64,000 nucleotides of DNA from Cladophialophora immunda (GCF_000835495.1 NW_015622546.1:3094955-3158954); one strand, 5' to 3'. Positions 1-11,581 are shown, numbered from the stretch's first letter. Translations and numbers: made by a program. Notes: generated by a model from the sequence alone, not told the origin.

Positions 1-82
1 CTGTAGGCGTTCTTCCTGTTCTGCAATAGGACTTTAGAGTGACTGGAGAAGTTTTTTCTGTGCAGGGTAGACGCGTCGCGGG

Positions 83-304
83 ATGTTTCACCCTGACCTG
101 ACACCAGAGGACGTGGCTGAGAACTGGGACAGCATTTTGGGGGAAACTGGGGACGGGGGACAGCTTCTGGATGTGTTCGAGCAAAGTCAACCGCGCGAAG
201 AACGTCTGATTGAGGCCATGCTGGAGGAGGGTAAGATCCCGGAGCTCACCTGGTTGGCGCAACAGCCAGTTCAAGATTCCAATATGGTGTCGATGAAGCA
301 ATAG
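83..304 (+). CDS. Unrecognised ORF, possibly a terminal exon
   Basis: A 73-residue acidic reading frame opens near the window edge. It contains a segment like TPEDVAENWDSIL that reminds me of C-terminal tails of some fungal SDR-type dehydrogenases, but I cannot place it in a family. A pyrimidine stretch ending in CAG at 51-65 looks like a splice acceptor, yet the frame directly after it meets a TAG before the ATG, so the join is uncertain. The gene body, if any, lies left of the window. Confidence 0.2.
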   Translation: MFHPDLTPEDVAENWDSILGETGDGGQLLDVFEQSQPREERLIEAMLEEGKIPELTWLAQQPVQDSNMVSMKQ

Positions 305-860
305 TAAAATGTAGAATGCCAGATACACGACGTGGAGGAAATTTGTTCATATGCCGCTAGTTCCAGGATGGAATAGGGTGCAAATCTAGGTGAGGGAAGA
401 GTAAGCTTAATAGCCTAAATTGAGCACTGCTTTAATGACCGGTTGCAAAACTTACAAGCACAAGGAGCCCCGAGGGCCCCCGAAAATTAGGGCAGACATC
501 ACGTGCATGCTGGGCCGCTTAGGCGGGCGCCCACAAAGACTCACCTGAGCGCGGGGGCTGCTTAGGCGGAGCAATGGCAGGTGTGCCGCCTAAACCTGGA
601 AATCTAGGGCCGATGGGCGATCGCGTTTTCCGTTCTTCGGCACCGTACATTCTTCCGAATAATTATCTGAATGCTGGAATGACGAGCCGCGCAACAGTAG
701 CGATGGTGTTCAACGCTATTGACATGAAGATCCTGGCCAGTGAAAGGTACAAGTACATTCCCCCTTGATCTTTCGATTCTCTGAACGGTCAGACTCTTGT
801 GAAAGAAGCTGTCGAAGAACTACCAGAACCTGAATACGACACCTTTACGAAAAGACAGCC
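305..860. other. Intergenic; upstream region of the BVMO gene
   Basis: About 550 bases between the edge ORF and the monooxygenase. A 64-residue frame at 574-768 has no family I recognise and is probably chance. No clear promoter element was identified. Confidence 0.4.
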
Positions 861-2642
861 ATGGCTCCTCTCCCGAACCTTCCAATGAACAATCCCAGAT
901 CAGATTCTGAAGCCGCTGCGCGGGATTGTGGCTGGGTGACTGTGAACGATCGAGGGTATTCAATACTGGAAAAGCCTCATGGTCTTCCTCGTCCCAAGCG
1001 CGTCATCGTAATCGGGGCCGGGGCGACTGGCATCTGCATGGCAAAATTCTCGGAGAGATTGGCAAATCTTGACTTACAGATATACGAGAAGAATGACGAC
1101 GTCGCGGGAACATGGTGGGAGAACAAGTATCCTGGCTGCGGTTGCGATATTCCAGCTCATATCTACCAATTCAAGTGGGCTATGAATCCCAACTGGTCTC
1201 GCTATTACTCCTCGGCCGAGGAGATCCTTAATTACTTCAAAACCGTCGTCGACTCCCACGGGTTACAAAAATACATCAAGCTGCGACACAGGGTTGTCCA
1301 TGCCAGTTGGAACTCCGAAACCGCAAAATGGGAAGTCCAAGTCCAAGGTCCTGACGGCAATATCTTTAAAGATGAAGGCGACTTTTTAGTCAATGCTTGT
1401 GGTCTATTAAACAATTGGAAATGGCCAGAAATTAAAGGGCTACATAGCTTCAAAGGCAAGCTCCTCCACTCCGCAGCTTGGGACGAGTCTACCGATCTTG
1501 ATGGGAAACGAGTAGCCGTCTTAGGCGCTGGTTCATCTGGCGTCCAAATTGTTGCGAATATCCAACCAATCGTCAAGCAGCTCTATACCTGGATACGGTC
1601 TCCCATTTGGATTAGTATAGGATTCGCGTCCAGATACGCCGGGCCGGATGGTCTAAATTTCAAGTACGGAGAGGATGTCAAGGAAAGATTCTCGTCCGAC
1701 CCTACTAAACATCTTCGATATGTTAAAATGGTAGAGGCGGAGCTTGGACTACGATTTTACTTCAACTTTATCAACACGAAAGACGCTCATATAGCAGAAG
1801 ACTTTTCACGCAAGGAGATGGAGAAAAAACTGTATAAACGGCCAGACCTGATTGAAAAGATTATCCCCACTACGTATGGACCTGGATGCCGTCGCCCAAC
1901 ACCTGGAAATGGATACCTAGAAGCCCTTATGGAGCCAAACGTGATAACCTACACGAAAGACCTTCTGGAGGTGACCCCCACCGGCTTCGTTAATAGCGAC
2001 AAGAACTATCATGAAGTCGATATCATTATCTGCGCCACAGGATTCGATACTTCCTACGTTCCACGATTTCCAGTCCTTGCAAATGGAAAAGATTTACGAG
2101 AAGAATGGGCAATAGATCCGGTTTCATATTTATCAGTTATGATCCCAGACTTTCCAAACTACTTCGTCTCTCTAGGGCCATACAGTGCTACCAACGGTTC
2201 ACTTATACCTGCGATTGAGCATGGGTGTGAGTATATGCTTAAGATTATTGATAAATGCCAGATCGAGCATATACGATCGATTGCACCTAAGGCCGACGTT
2301 ACCGCTGAATTCCGGGAACACTCGGATCTCTTCTTGAAGAGAACTGTATGGAACCAGAAATGTCGCAGTTGGTATAAGGGTGGCACCATCGACGGCCTTC
2401 CTCGTCTATATCCTTCGTCGAGAGCCCACTTTATGGAGACGATGCAACCACGCTACGAGGATTTTGAGATCAAATATGAGAACATGAATCGTTTTTACTT
2501 CTGGGGAAATGGATTCACGGTCCGAGAGCTGGATGGTAGAGATCCTACCTGGTATTTGGGCATTGTGGATGGGGAGGACCGACAACCAGATTACACAGAA
2601 GACGAAGAGGCGGTCAGGATTTCAGCAAAGCTCGAGGTATAG
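861..2642 (+). CDS. FAD-dependent Baeyer-Villiger monooxygenase
   Basis: An intact, intronless 593-residue flavoprotein monooxygenase. Seen: an N-terminal Rossmann FAD motif GAGATG at residues 52-57, the BVMO fingerprint of form FxGxxxHxxxWD at 197-208, and a second dinucleotide motif GAGSSG at 222-227 for NADPH. The ATG lies in a good context (gccATGg) and the length fits the family (about 550-650). Such enzymes insert oxygen next to a ketone, turning cyclic ketones into lactones or linear ketones into esters; fungal members act in polyketide tailoring and in catabolism of alicyclic ketones. Here it heads a run of SDR genes, a CoA ligase and an acyl-CoA dehydrogenase, which favours ring opening followed by degradation. 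The substrate cannot be read from sequence. Confidence 0.93.
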   Translation: MAPLPNLPMNNPRSDSEAAARDCGWVTVNDRGYSILEKPHGLPRPKRVIVIGAGATGICMAKFSERLANLDLQIYEKNDDVAGTWWENKYPGCGCDIPAHIYQFKWAMNPNWSRYYSSAEEILNYFKTVVDSHGLQKYIKLRHRVVHASWNSETAKWEVQVQGPDGNIFKDEGDFLVNACGLLNNWKWPEIKGLHSFKGKLLHSAAWDESTDLDGKRVAVLGAGSSGVQIVANIQPIVKQLYTWIRSPIWISIGFASRYAGPDGLNFKYGEDVKERFSSDPTKHLRYVKMVEAELGLRFYFNFINTKDAHIAEDFSRKEMEKKLYKRPDLIEKIIPTTYGPGCRRPTPGNGYLEALMEPNVITYTKDLLEVTPTGFVNSDKNYHEVDIIICATGFDTSYVPRFPVLANGKDLREEWAIDPVSYLSVMIPDFPNYFVSLGPYSATNGSLIPAIEHGCEYMLKIIDKCQIEHIRSIAPKADVTAEFREHSDLFLKRTVWNQKCRSWYKGGTIDGLPRLYPSSRAHFMETMQPRYEDFEIKYENMNRFYFWGNGFTVRELDGRDPTWYLGIVDGEDRQPDYTEDEEAVRISAKLEV

Positions 2643-3242
2643 GATTCGCCATCTGGATTTGTGACAAGAATACTAAGTAGATCACTGGAGCCTAGGAGTT
2701 GATCTAGACATTTATCTATGATTTATCAGTTCTTGCGCAGTGACTGCACAATAAGCACAGTATCAACCCATGGCCGGGACTACAACAACTCCAAGTGGCT
2801 TTCACAACTCGTGTTGCCATTTTCCCTTCCACGTCGGAATGTCCTGGCGTATTTCCTGGTGTATTACCTGACAGACTCTGGCGGGAGGCATTCCTTGACA
2901 ATGACAGACTCCAACAGTGACAGCCCGGAAAACAAAGTGCGACAATGCCCCCCAAATGGAACGGTTCCGCGCCGTGTGAGCATGTCATCGCGTATGTGGG
3001 GAAGAGTTTCGGCTGTGCACGCTCGCGACCCCAAGTACGCGATTCTTGATTCGTTTCCACAAACACTCGGCTTGCGCGAAGTACTTATGCAAGTTCAAGT
3101 CGACCTTTGTGCAGGCTTTTGACCGACAAGTGGCATTAGAACATTCTACCATCTTTTGAGTCCCATCTGTCCTCAATTTTGTCGAAAAGTTGGACTTCTT
3201 CTTGACGTAATTTATTGCTCTGGACCCAGACACACCTTGTAC
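2643..3242. other. Intergenic between BVMO and SDR
   Basis: 600 bases. Overlapping frames on both strands at 2716-3233 give low-complexity, family-free translations and are probably chance. It should contain the promoter of the following SDR gene. Confidence 0.4.
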
Positions 3243-4059
3243 ATGATGGCATCTCTAACGGGCAAGGTCATCGCCATCACTGGCGCTGGTGGAGGCATCG
3301 GATCAGTCACCGCTGAACTCTTAGCGTCCAGAGGAGCAAGTCTCTCTTTGATTGACATGGACCTCAAGGCCTTGGAAGAAGTGGCCGAAACAATTCGCGC
3401 CAAGCATAAAACGGATGTCATGACAACTAGAGTGAACGTCACAAGTTCCGAGCAAGTTGACGACTGGATTGCATCGACTGTCAAACACTTCGGAAAACTG
3501 TCGGGAGCCGTCAACCTAGCAGGAACTCTCGGGAAGGAGATGGGCTTGAAGGCCGCTCACGAAGTATCAGACGAAGACTTCGATTTCGTGATGGCCATCA
3601 ATGTGAGAGGGGTCATGGCATGTCAGCGTGCTCAAATCAGGAGCATCGAAGATGGAGGGTCAATTGTCAATGCCACCAGTGTGGCAGGCAAGATCGGGAT
3701 TGCCAATCTGTTGGCTTACGGCACCAGCAAACATGCTGTCATCGGCTTGACCAGGATTGCTGCGGCGGAAAATGGTCACCGCAATGTGAGGGTGAACGCA
3801 GTCGCCCCGTGCGTCCTCTTCTTCTAGACTTCAGAATATTCACTGCTAATCTACCTACTAATCCAGCGGGACCATCGACACGCAGATGATTACTGCAGCT
3901 CAGGAGGTAAACATGCCCGGCAGTGACAAGCCCCGCGCCCCAATACAAAGGTTGGGAACGCCAATGGAAGTTGCGACGTTGATTGCGTATTTGCTGAGCG
4001 ATGAATCCACATACACAACCGGGGCAGTCCATACAATCGACGGCGGCATGACTGCATAA
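3243..4059 (+). CDS. Short-chain dehydrogenase/reductase (classical SDR)
   Basis: A 252-residue SDR in two exons, 3243-3808 and 3867-4059. The 58-nt intron begins GTGCGT, ends CCAG and restores the conserved NAVAPGTIDT stretch. Seen: the cofactor loop TGAGGGIG near the N-terminus, an NLAG element, NATSVAG with the catalytic serine, and YGTSK with the Tyr/Lys pair. It should be a soluble NAD(P)-dependent alcohol/ketone oxidoreductase of the FabG-like group. An acidic residue (IDMD) after the second strand favours NAD over NADP. It lies directly behind the BVMO on the same strand and could make its ketone substrate. An in-frame ATG begins three bases downstream as an alternative start. Confidence 0.88.
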
Positions 4060-4622
4060 GGGTGATTTGGTTCGACTTCAGAATTAACAGAAGGCATGTG
4101 GTGGAGTGATGCACCTTCGTGATTCATCCACTTTTCATTAGCCGATATCAAAGTCACCTCCTGCTCTCACTATAGCGGCTGTGGAACCTCACTCTTATTG
4201 GTTTACCTTATTTCAAATTCAAAGACGCATAGTGAAAGAAGTACTTGGGTAAGGTTCATGTTGTTGGCGGAATTCAAGTGCCTATGGCACCGCCCAAGGA
4301 GTGATCAGGTACCGGTTTGTGGCATGCCCCACGCAGAGCTTTTGGCTTTGCCCATGCATTGTCATATGCATGAGGAGAGCTACGCTCAGGCAAGAACCGC
4401 TCATTGTGTGCGAAAAGGAGTCCATGGTCGTCCTTATCTCCATTGTTATCCAGACGTGGATTTGAATACTACGGTATGCATAATTTATGAAATATTGTGT
4501 CGAGCCACGAAGGAGCTATTCAACAGCCACACATATCGTATCTGAGTGGCGGAATACATTTTCTTCTATCCTCATCAGTGGAATCCCACCAGACTCAATC
4601 TAGGAATCAGCCGCTTACGAAA
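4060..4622. other. Intergenic between two SDR genes
   Basis: About 560 bases. Reading frames here (for example 4198-4545) show no family similarity. I see no repeat or RNA gene. Confidence 0.4.
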
Positions 4623-6193
4623 ATGGTTTGGCAGCTCGAGGGCCAAGTCGCCATTGTGACTGGGTGTGCATCAGGCATCGGACTCACTACAACGAGGCTC
4701 TACCTTGAAGCTGGGGCGACAGTTTTTGGCATCAACATCTCCCCCTTTCCCGATCCATCTCCTCTTTCAGAAGAGATCTCTGCAAATTTCCACTTCCACA
4801 GAGCTGATTTGACCGCTCCTGGCGCCTGCGATGAGTCAGCGGCGGCTTGTGTGTCAAAGACCGGGAGGAAGGTTGATGTTCTTGCCAACGTCGCCGGCAT
4901 CATGGACGCATTTGAGGCTATCCATAACCTCAAGGATACGACTTGGGAGAGTAGTGATGAGTGTCAATACAACAGTACCCATGAGACTGATGAGAGCTAC
5001 TTTGACTACTGGAGGAATGCTCGAACAAAAGTCGGGCCGAATTATGAACGTTGCCAGTGAAGCTGGTATCAGTGGAGCAGTAGCAGGCATTGCCTATACC
5101 GCCAGTAAACATGCCGTTGTAAGTACTTCTTTATGGACCACCTGCGGACACTCTTTACGGCGAGATTTATATGAGCAAAATCGTGGTAGAACAGATGCTG
5201 ACCGTTTTCCAAACTTCAGATCGGCATGACCTAAAATGCAGCCTTTCGCTATCGTCACGAAGGCATTCGTTGTGACGCTATTTGTCCGGGCGGTTTGGAA
5301 ATATCCAACCCACTTTGCGCAAGTATACCTTTTTTCTGACCTGGACCTACAGGAGTGGCGACTATCAGACCAACGATCTAACTGAAGGGTGAATGCGATA
5401 CTTGGGATCAATAGATGATAGATAACTAGCCTATAGATACCGATGTCAACGCTTGAAGAAGGCTTCAAGGTTGACAGGTGAGCTGTGCCCGTTGCTATAT
5501 ACATGCGAAAACCGTGCTGAGTCAGTACTGGCTAACTCAGGGTCTCTCTCAGTTTCACGTGAAGGTGTTCGTGACAGCTGTGACTCAATTGTCAGGAATG
5601 GCTCGCCAGCAAGCTATCTAATAAGTATATTAACTATCTATAGGCGTAGAACGATAGCGATTCCGAAGCTGTAGAGCTTCGAAAGGTGGTCTGTAACCCG
5701 CGTGCCTATATATATCTAGCCCCTGAAAGCCTTAGCACCCTGGTCGTGATATCAATGGAGGAACATGATGAATTCTGCAGGGTCCTGGGGCCCGTCTGAC
5801 TATATACCTTCTAGTAATTAACAAAGGGGTCTCGACGCTAGCAACAGGCATTCGGCCGAAGACTAGCGCGAACAGTCATTACATCTCTTGGCGGTCCGGC
5901 CAGTCACACAGCGACCAACATCAAGTCCTCAATCCAGAAAGAGAATCTGGACCAGGAGAGCTTGGAAATCATTGCGTATGCTCGTCGTCCTTGCACTGGC
6001 TTTTTATACATGAGAATAGGAAATCTGATCTTCCTGCCACAGGCCGTTTCAACGCCTGAACCAGACGCCCGACGGTTCCACAACCACAACAACAGATGAC
6101 ATGGCAAATGCCATACTATTCCTTTCAACAGAACAATCATGCAACATTAATGGTGTTATTCTACCTGTGGACAACGGCTGGAGCACGTGTTGA
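4623..6193 (+). pseudogene. Decayed SDR gene, frameshifted, nonsense-mutated and interrupted
   Basis: Recognisable SDR pieces run from the ATG at 4623 (cofactor motif TGCASGIG) to GVILPVDNGWSTC and a TGA at 6191-6193. Three lesions are visible. A one-base frame change near 4945 separates the first half from the segment with SGRIMNVASEAG and YTASK. After a 101-nt intron (5119-5219) an in-frame TAA sits at 5232-5234, just before NAAFRYRHEGIRCDAICPGG. About 550 bases (roughly 5330-5893) without SDR coding sequence then split the C-terminal part; they end in a 142-bp dispersed repeat. From about 5894 the coding sequence resumes, probably with one more intron. The intact family (about 260 residues) includes 3-alpha/20-beta hydroxysteroid-dehydrogenase-like SDRs. 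It is almost certainly nonfunctional. Confidence 0.85.
5752..5893 (+). repeat. Copy 1 of a 142-bp dispersed repeat, inside the SDR pseudogene
   Basis: Aligns without gaps to 32976-33117 with about 13 differences (roughly 91% identity), eight of them transitions. Both copies contain the core GGTCCTGGGGCCCGTCTGAC. No coding frame or terminal inverted repeat was recognised, so it may be a fragment of a larger element such as a solo LTR or a MITE. Confidence 0.85.
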
Positions 6194-6381
6194 TGGACAT
6201 GGAGAGCTTGCTATGAATGGGTTCAGGCAGGAACACCAGAGGATTAGTGGTTAAACATCTTGATCTCATAGACGTCTTTCACTATAGAGAAACTGGAAAG
6301 CAGTGAGACGTGAAGAGCGAGAGTCGACGCGAGAATCTGAAAGTGTAGAACTTGCCCCCGCCATTGACCGGCACGACCTAT

Positions 6382-7152
6382 TTACTCTGGTTTGAGAGGC
6401 ATCGGATTATCCGCCAGCAGACCACCATCGACAGGGAGATTTATGCCCGTGATCTGATCAGCCGCATCCGAAAGAAGGAAGGCAGATGCCTCCGCAATGT
6501 CTCTTGCTGTTCCGAACCGCCTCGTGGGTAGTATGCTTGCAATAAAGTCGCGGTCCATATTTTTCGGCAAGATGGGTGTTGCGGTGTGTCCAGGCGAAAT
6601 GCAGTTCACCCGGATATGATCTGGCCCAACTTCAACAGCGGCGACCTTGGTGGCCTCGATAACTCCTGCCTTGGCTGCCGAATAGTGTGCTAGGAACGCG
6701 TGAGGGCGTACTCCAGCAGTACTGGCAATGTTCACAATCGCACATTTGCGGCCTTGGGCGGTTCTTTTTTTCATCGCCATCATTTCGTATTTCATGCAGA
6801 ATATGACCCCGCCGAGATTCACCGCCAGTACTTTCGAGGTCGCTGCGGGTTCGATGTCGATGATGGAACCGATGCCACCCACAATCCCGGCTGCATTCAC
6901 AGCCAAGTCCAGGCCGCCAAAGGCATCCTCCACGGATTTGATTGCGGCCTCGACGGAAGCAGGGTCTGAGACATCCACCTTGACACCGATCGTGCCGTTC
7001 CCAAGCTCTTTCGCTGAGGAGGCTATTAAAGATGCATTGATGTCCCCTATGGCAACTTTGGCTCCTCCTTCAATCAAGATTTTGGCTGTGGCAAAGCCGA
7101 TGCCTGAGGCACCACCAGTGACAAAAGCAATTTGTCCGTCAAATAACCCCAT
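6382..7152 (-). CDS. Short-chain dehydrogenase/reductase
   Basis: An intact 256-residue single-exon SDR. Seen: VTGGASGIG near residues 11-19, an aspartate in VAIGDIN favouring NAD, NAAG, IASTAG with the catalytic serine, and YSAAK with Tyr and Lys. The C-terminal half has CISPGHTATPI and ends with TGINLPVDGG, typical of fungal cluster SDRs. It probably oxidises or reduces a secondary alcohol/ketone. It lies on the minus strand, upstream of (and transcribed toward) the MFS gene that has the same orientation. The in-cluster substrate is unknown. Confidence 0.9.
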   Translation of the reverse strand: MGLFDGQIAFVTGGASGIGFATAKILIEGGAKVAIGDINASLIASSAKELGNGTIGVKVDVSDPASVEAAIKSVEDAFGGLDLAVNAAGIVGGIGSIIDIEPAATSKVLAVNLGGVIFCMKYEMMAMKKRTAQGRKCAIVNIASTAGVRPHAFLAHYSAAKAGVIEATKVAAVEVGPDHIRVNCISPGHTATPILPKNMDRDFIASILPTRRFGTARDIAEASAFLLSDAADQITGINLPVDGGLLADNPMPLKPE

Positions 7153-7803
7153 GGTGAAAGTTGCTGTTTGGAGCGCGATGATTGATAGGTCTCACTCCGT
7201 GGATTTTGGCGACAAAGAAGTATTGAAACCAGTCCAGAGCTCATACGGCTATGCTGGCGAACTTTGGTCGAGGTGAAAACGAGAAAAGTGGTCTTATTAC
7301 AGTACTGTAACAACGTTTGATATACACATGAAGCAGGCCTCGCTTCAGATTCGGAAAGGCGTAAACCGGAGCTTGAGTTGACCCGAGGCTCCAGGCATCG
7401 GCAAGCATTATCCAGCAGCTGCCTGGGGATTATTTCGGGGTACTCCGGAGGAACCATTTTATCACCCCTCTTCTCTCCGCAGGCGCAACACTACGGGGTC
7501 GCTGCCCTCTGCCAGTACCCGTAAACTTCCCGGGTATCCTGGCATGGTAACATTAATTCTGCCAACGAGGCTGTCGCGTTGGGGGGTTCAAGTCTGCACT
7601 GTGTGGATCATCGAGACAAGATTTGTACAGGCTGCAGAAAAGATTTGGAAGGTGGTCTAAAGCATAATCGTGATTTCATTTCCATTTCGCGAGAACGTTA
7701 CGCTTCCACGTGATCTCAAGAGTGTGTATTTGAATGGTCCTCTGTGAATATTACCTAGGTACATGAAGACTCCTTTCTAATGCAACACACCAAGGAACAC
7801 GCT
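7153..7803. other. Intergenic; 5' region of the minus-strand SDR
   Basis: 650 bases lie between the start of the SDR and the 3' end of the transporter. They should hold the SDR promoter and the transporter terminator. Nothing else was recognised. Confidence 0.4.
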
Positions 7804-9678
7804 CTATTTCTCATCTACCTCCGGCAATTCTTTGCGCGTGTCGATGATGGGTACAAGTTCACCCTTCTTGTGACCCAATGTCGTGGTAATCTCGTTGGTC
7901 ATGCGGTCGTCAACATTGATCAGAAGGAAGCTCAGAAGCACTCCAAGGGCGCTGAATGAAATGGTAGCAAGAAAAACGGTGCTGTACGCACTTGCACTTG
8001 CATTCTTGTATGCCGTCGTTGCTGTAGCCAAGATGGCCGACGTAAGTCCGGGTACTTGAGCAAATGCTTGCTTGCTCCCACTGGCGAATGCTTCCATAAG
8101 GGCTGGTACAGACGAGGCTGGGAGTCCTGCTGCAATCGCGGCGCTGGGTACTCGTGTCCCGATTGTCGTGCGAGAACGCGAGCTGAGGGTAACGGTGTAG
8201 ATCGTAGCAGTGGAGGTGGCAATGGCAGAGCGCATCGAGGCAGCGATACCTCCGGCGGTGCCAATCTCCTGTTGGTCGTGAATTGAAATTGTCACCAGTG
8301 TTTGGACAACCGATTCTGTCCATCCAAAGAAGAAGCAAGCCGAAATCAGCAGAGCTATTGCGCGGTTCTTTGTTTCTGGCGTGCAGGTTGCCATGGCTAG
8401 AGATTTACATTAGCCCATTGCTCTACTAATGGCTGGTCGCAGCAACTTACATGCAAGCAATACACCGCCGCAGAAGAAGCAGACTGTCATCTGATACTTA
8501 ACCTTGCCAATCGGCCTGGCCAAGATACCGCCACAAATCTGCCCCAAGAGTGTGCAGGAGCCAACGATGCACGAGAGGTAGCCACCGTACATGGGATCTC
8601 CGTGGTTGTAAAGGACCGAGACCATCATTGGCCACACAATGGCGAACGCGTAGTATGATGCTGACCCGATACCGATGGAAATTGAGGCGGCCACGTATCC
8701 TCGGTTCGTCAGAAGATGCTTCGGAATAAGTGGTTGTTTTGGCTTCGCGAGCCAGACCCAGAAGCCCAGCGCAATCAGGCATGCGGCTCCAACAAGAAGA
8801 GTCGACAGGGTCTGACGAGATTTCCAGGGAAAAACAGCGTCTCCTCCCATCGACAAGCCCATGAGGAACAACGTGAGGCCAGCTGTGTAGAGCAAAATCC
8901 CCACATAGTCAAGCTCTTTGACAAAATCGATTCTGCGCTTTCCGGCATGTTTGTTAGAAAATTCTGGTGGCCAGTAGAATAAGATCCAGCAAAGCAAGGC
9001 GACGGCGTTCATGCAGATGAGGAGGTAGTAACAACCCCTCCAGCTGACACCGGGGTAGCGCGTGACAAACGCCTCGGCAATGGCGGGGCCAAATCCTGAG
9101 CCAGGAACGCAGAAGAAGTAGAGCATTGAGACCACCCAGAAGCGTGCGCCCATGGGTACCAGCTCTGCCGTGATGTAGCAGAAATTGATTTGGGTACAGG
9201 CACCCAGTCCAATCAATATTGTACCGCCAATGAGTGTGTTGATGGACTGAGCTGTGGCGGACACGATGCTACCGAGGAGAGCCAAGACAGTGCCTCCAAT
9301 GAAGTAGTATCGACGACCGAATATATCCGAGAGCCTACCGATCAGGGTAGAACCGACGGCAGTGCACAGAGTGTAGGCAATCGAGACCCAGGTCAAGTAG
9401 GGACTTGGTCCGATGTCAGCGTCGATGACGCTCAGAATGGGTGCGGCCAAGCCAAAGCCGGCGACACCTGCTCCCAAGCCCATACCGATGGCAAAGAGAC
9501 TGCCAAGGAAGTAGGTACTGCGATAATACCCTGGGGGGACGGTGTCCGTTGTGGCCATGAAGCCATGTAGCTGTTTTTCGTTTGCAACATTTTGAAGTTC
9601 GCTGTCGGAGTCGCGGTTGGACAGTTCGAAGTGATTGCTTGCGACGGTTTGATCGTCCTTATTCTTGAATTCTTCCAT
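7804..9678 (-). CDS. MFS transporter, TRI12/siderophore-type efflux pump
   Basis: Two exons, 8451-9678 and 7804-8396, joined by a 54-nt intron (GTAAGT...CTAG), give 606 residues. The frame runs through the intron as ...LLA-S-MATCTPETKNRA. Seen: a hydrophilic N-terminus of about 50 residues, then many hydrophobic segments, with the motif-A-like GRLSDIFGRRYYF after the second helix. The 14-helix layout with motifs such as YLTWVSIAYTLC fits the fungal trichothecene efflux pump (TRI12) family. These plasma-membrane proton antiporters export secondary metabolites or toxicants. In this setting it could export a toxic substrate or intermediate. Confidence 0.88.
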
Positions 9679-11070
9679 GATGAGCTGAAAGATGCTTCAG
9701 TGGCTTCAGTGGCTTCAGTGTCTTCGCTGAGACTCTGAGACTGTGAGTCTAAGAGACGGTGGGAATTGAAAACGAAGGCACTAGCTTTTACCTCGACACC
9801 GAACACGAGAGCCTTGCAGTCCCAGATTTTCCCCGCAGTTGTACTGTCCAGCCTAGATCGTCCCAGACTAAGGAGATAATACGAAGGACGAATGGCAGAA
9901 TAGTAGTGGAAAATGAAACTCCGCAGTGTGCGGAGAGCGTGGAAATCGTGGAAGTCGTGGAAAGGCGGAAAGGCGGAAAGGCCGGATTGAGGAAAGTGTC
10001 GGAGAGTCTATTCTACCATCCCAGTATTTCTATTGGTTTCCAAAAATCTTTGATCGAGATCTCGGAGTAAGCTGCACGATAGTGCGCTTGCAGGATACGG
10101 GTTACGTCCACCAACCAAATCACGTCTATAGCCCGCGCTAGGTAAGCTCTGATTTGCTGCACGAACAGTAGCGAAATTGAAGCAAAGCCGCTGATTGGTT
10201 GAATAGTAGGGGCAGCTATGGGAGCGGGTCTACTTGCACCAATTAGACTGCTCCCAAACTATTCTAGAGAAGGTGCGATAGTAGACAATCCTCCATCTAC
10301 GCAGCACTTCTTTGGCTGTTGAAGTTCGGCTGGACCACTGGCACGCAACCTCAAATCATCTCCAAGCCAAGAACCGAATTCCTGTATGATTTGGTGAGCA
10401 GCTCGCGGCGCCACTTCATTCGTACCGGCCCAAATACCTGAACTTCGTGGTTCACACACCTCACCGACGGATGAACCGTCCTTCCAACTCCCTCCGTTCT
10501 TATTGAGAAGGATTCACCAGTCTTACTGTGGACTTGTGGTGAGTAAGAAACCACTTGGTATCCCGCCGGTGAATCCTCACCTCACTAGGCATGCGAAGGT
10601 ACCCGATTCAAATAGAACATCCAGAGTATACCGATCAGTCAGCCCCAAATAGCTCCAATCGCAACCATCACAAATAAGAGAAGGCCTCTGAGAAGACAAG
10701 ATGACCACCTTTTACTAGTCATATGAATATAGTGCTAGAGATAGTACGTCAGCGAGAAGGGAGGGTCATCACGCCACCGAACTTGAACAGAATCCGCGAA
10801 CTCTGTGAGCAAGCAGACCAGTACTAGTATCTGACCGTTGATCCAATCTTGATTGTCTGGCGTAGGGGTGTCACATTTGCACATCTCCTCCGAGGCCATG
10901 TAAAGTACAAGCCGGGGTTTATCGTTTTCCCAAAAGCTGTTGGAGCTGGTGGCAATGCTGTTAAAGGAAATGCAGTTCACGTCCAATCTCTGAACTTCGT
11001 CAACTTCGGGTTTAAAGAACAGTTGAAGTACTTTATCCACGTGCAGGATCACAAACTGTATTGTGCATAC
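9679..11070. other. Large intergenic region
   Basis: About 1.4 kb between the MFS gene (5' end at 9678) and the EthD gene. Short tandem motifs occur: CTTCAGTGG repeated at about 9692-9720 and GGCGGAAA-like repeats at about 9959-9985. A minus-strand frame at 10259-10459 contains IWAGTNEV, resembling an acyl-CoA dehydrogenase C-terminal motif, but without supporting context. No gene is called. Confidence 0.4.
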
Positions 11071-11581
11071 TTAGAACACGCTTTTCCCATCTCGTTTTAC
11101 TGCCTTGTTGTCGTCCACGATCGGGTAGTCAACACCAACGCTGTACACCACACTGCTCGTGTCAACAAATTTCGCCTCGTCTGGGCGAAAAGTCTCCATA
11201 TAGATAGGGTCGGCAAAAAAAGATGCCAGGTCTTCAAATCTGTTCACAAGTCAGTAGTATTTCAGGGACTTCACGAGGCTTCTGCTTTACCTTCGAACCA
11301 GGAAGTCCGCAATCCCATCGTATGGTGACGAGCCCCCAAAGTATTCCCCCAAAGCCTTGTACTCAGGAGTGACGTGAAACTAGATGTGTATGTTACAGCC
11401 TTTGATATCCAATGAAATTGAGACATCTTACCTGGTTGTATCTCACGATCCCGTAGCGGACAAGCGTATCTTGGACGAGAGGGCCGTGATTGTTCGCCCA
11501 ATATTTGTGGAATTCTTCTTCCGAAACGCCAGGTTTGCGTTTGACCATGAATGAAACCCGAATGAGCTTCTCTTGAGACAT
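11071..11581 (-). CDS. EthD-domain protein
   Basis: Three small exons (11432-11581, 11291-11379, 11071-11239) with introns of 52 and 51 nt give 135 residues. Seen: the EthD pattern beginning KLIRVSFMVKRKPG, then EEEFHKYWANNHGPLV in the first exon, followed by FHVTPEYKALGEYF, and FEDLASFFADP in the last. This is a dimeric alpha-beta barrel fold. Fungal EthD proteins occur in aromatic polyketide clusters as dehydratase- or decarboxylase-like helpers and in catabolic loci; the biochemical role is mostly inferred. The length is normal for the family. It sits among SDR genes, suggesting a carbon-skeleton step in the same pathway. Confidence 0.85.

Noticed and set aside
2716..3233. Overlapping long frames on both strands before the SDR
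   Set aside because: No family similarity and mutually shadowing frames; the real start of the SDR is at 3243.
3890..4157. Minus-strand frames overlapping the SDR second exon
   Set aside because: Antisense shadows; the exon is explained by the conserved SDR C-terminus.
6700..7276. Plus-strand frames of up to 182 residues opposite the SDR
   Set aside because: Antisense shadows of a clear minus-strand SDR.
10259..10554. IWAGTNEV in a minus-strand frame, resembling the end of an acyl-CoA dehydrogenase
   Set aside because: Only one short motif; the surrounding residues do not follow the family and no other ACAD block is near.
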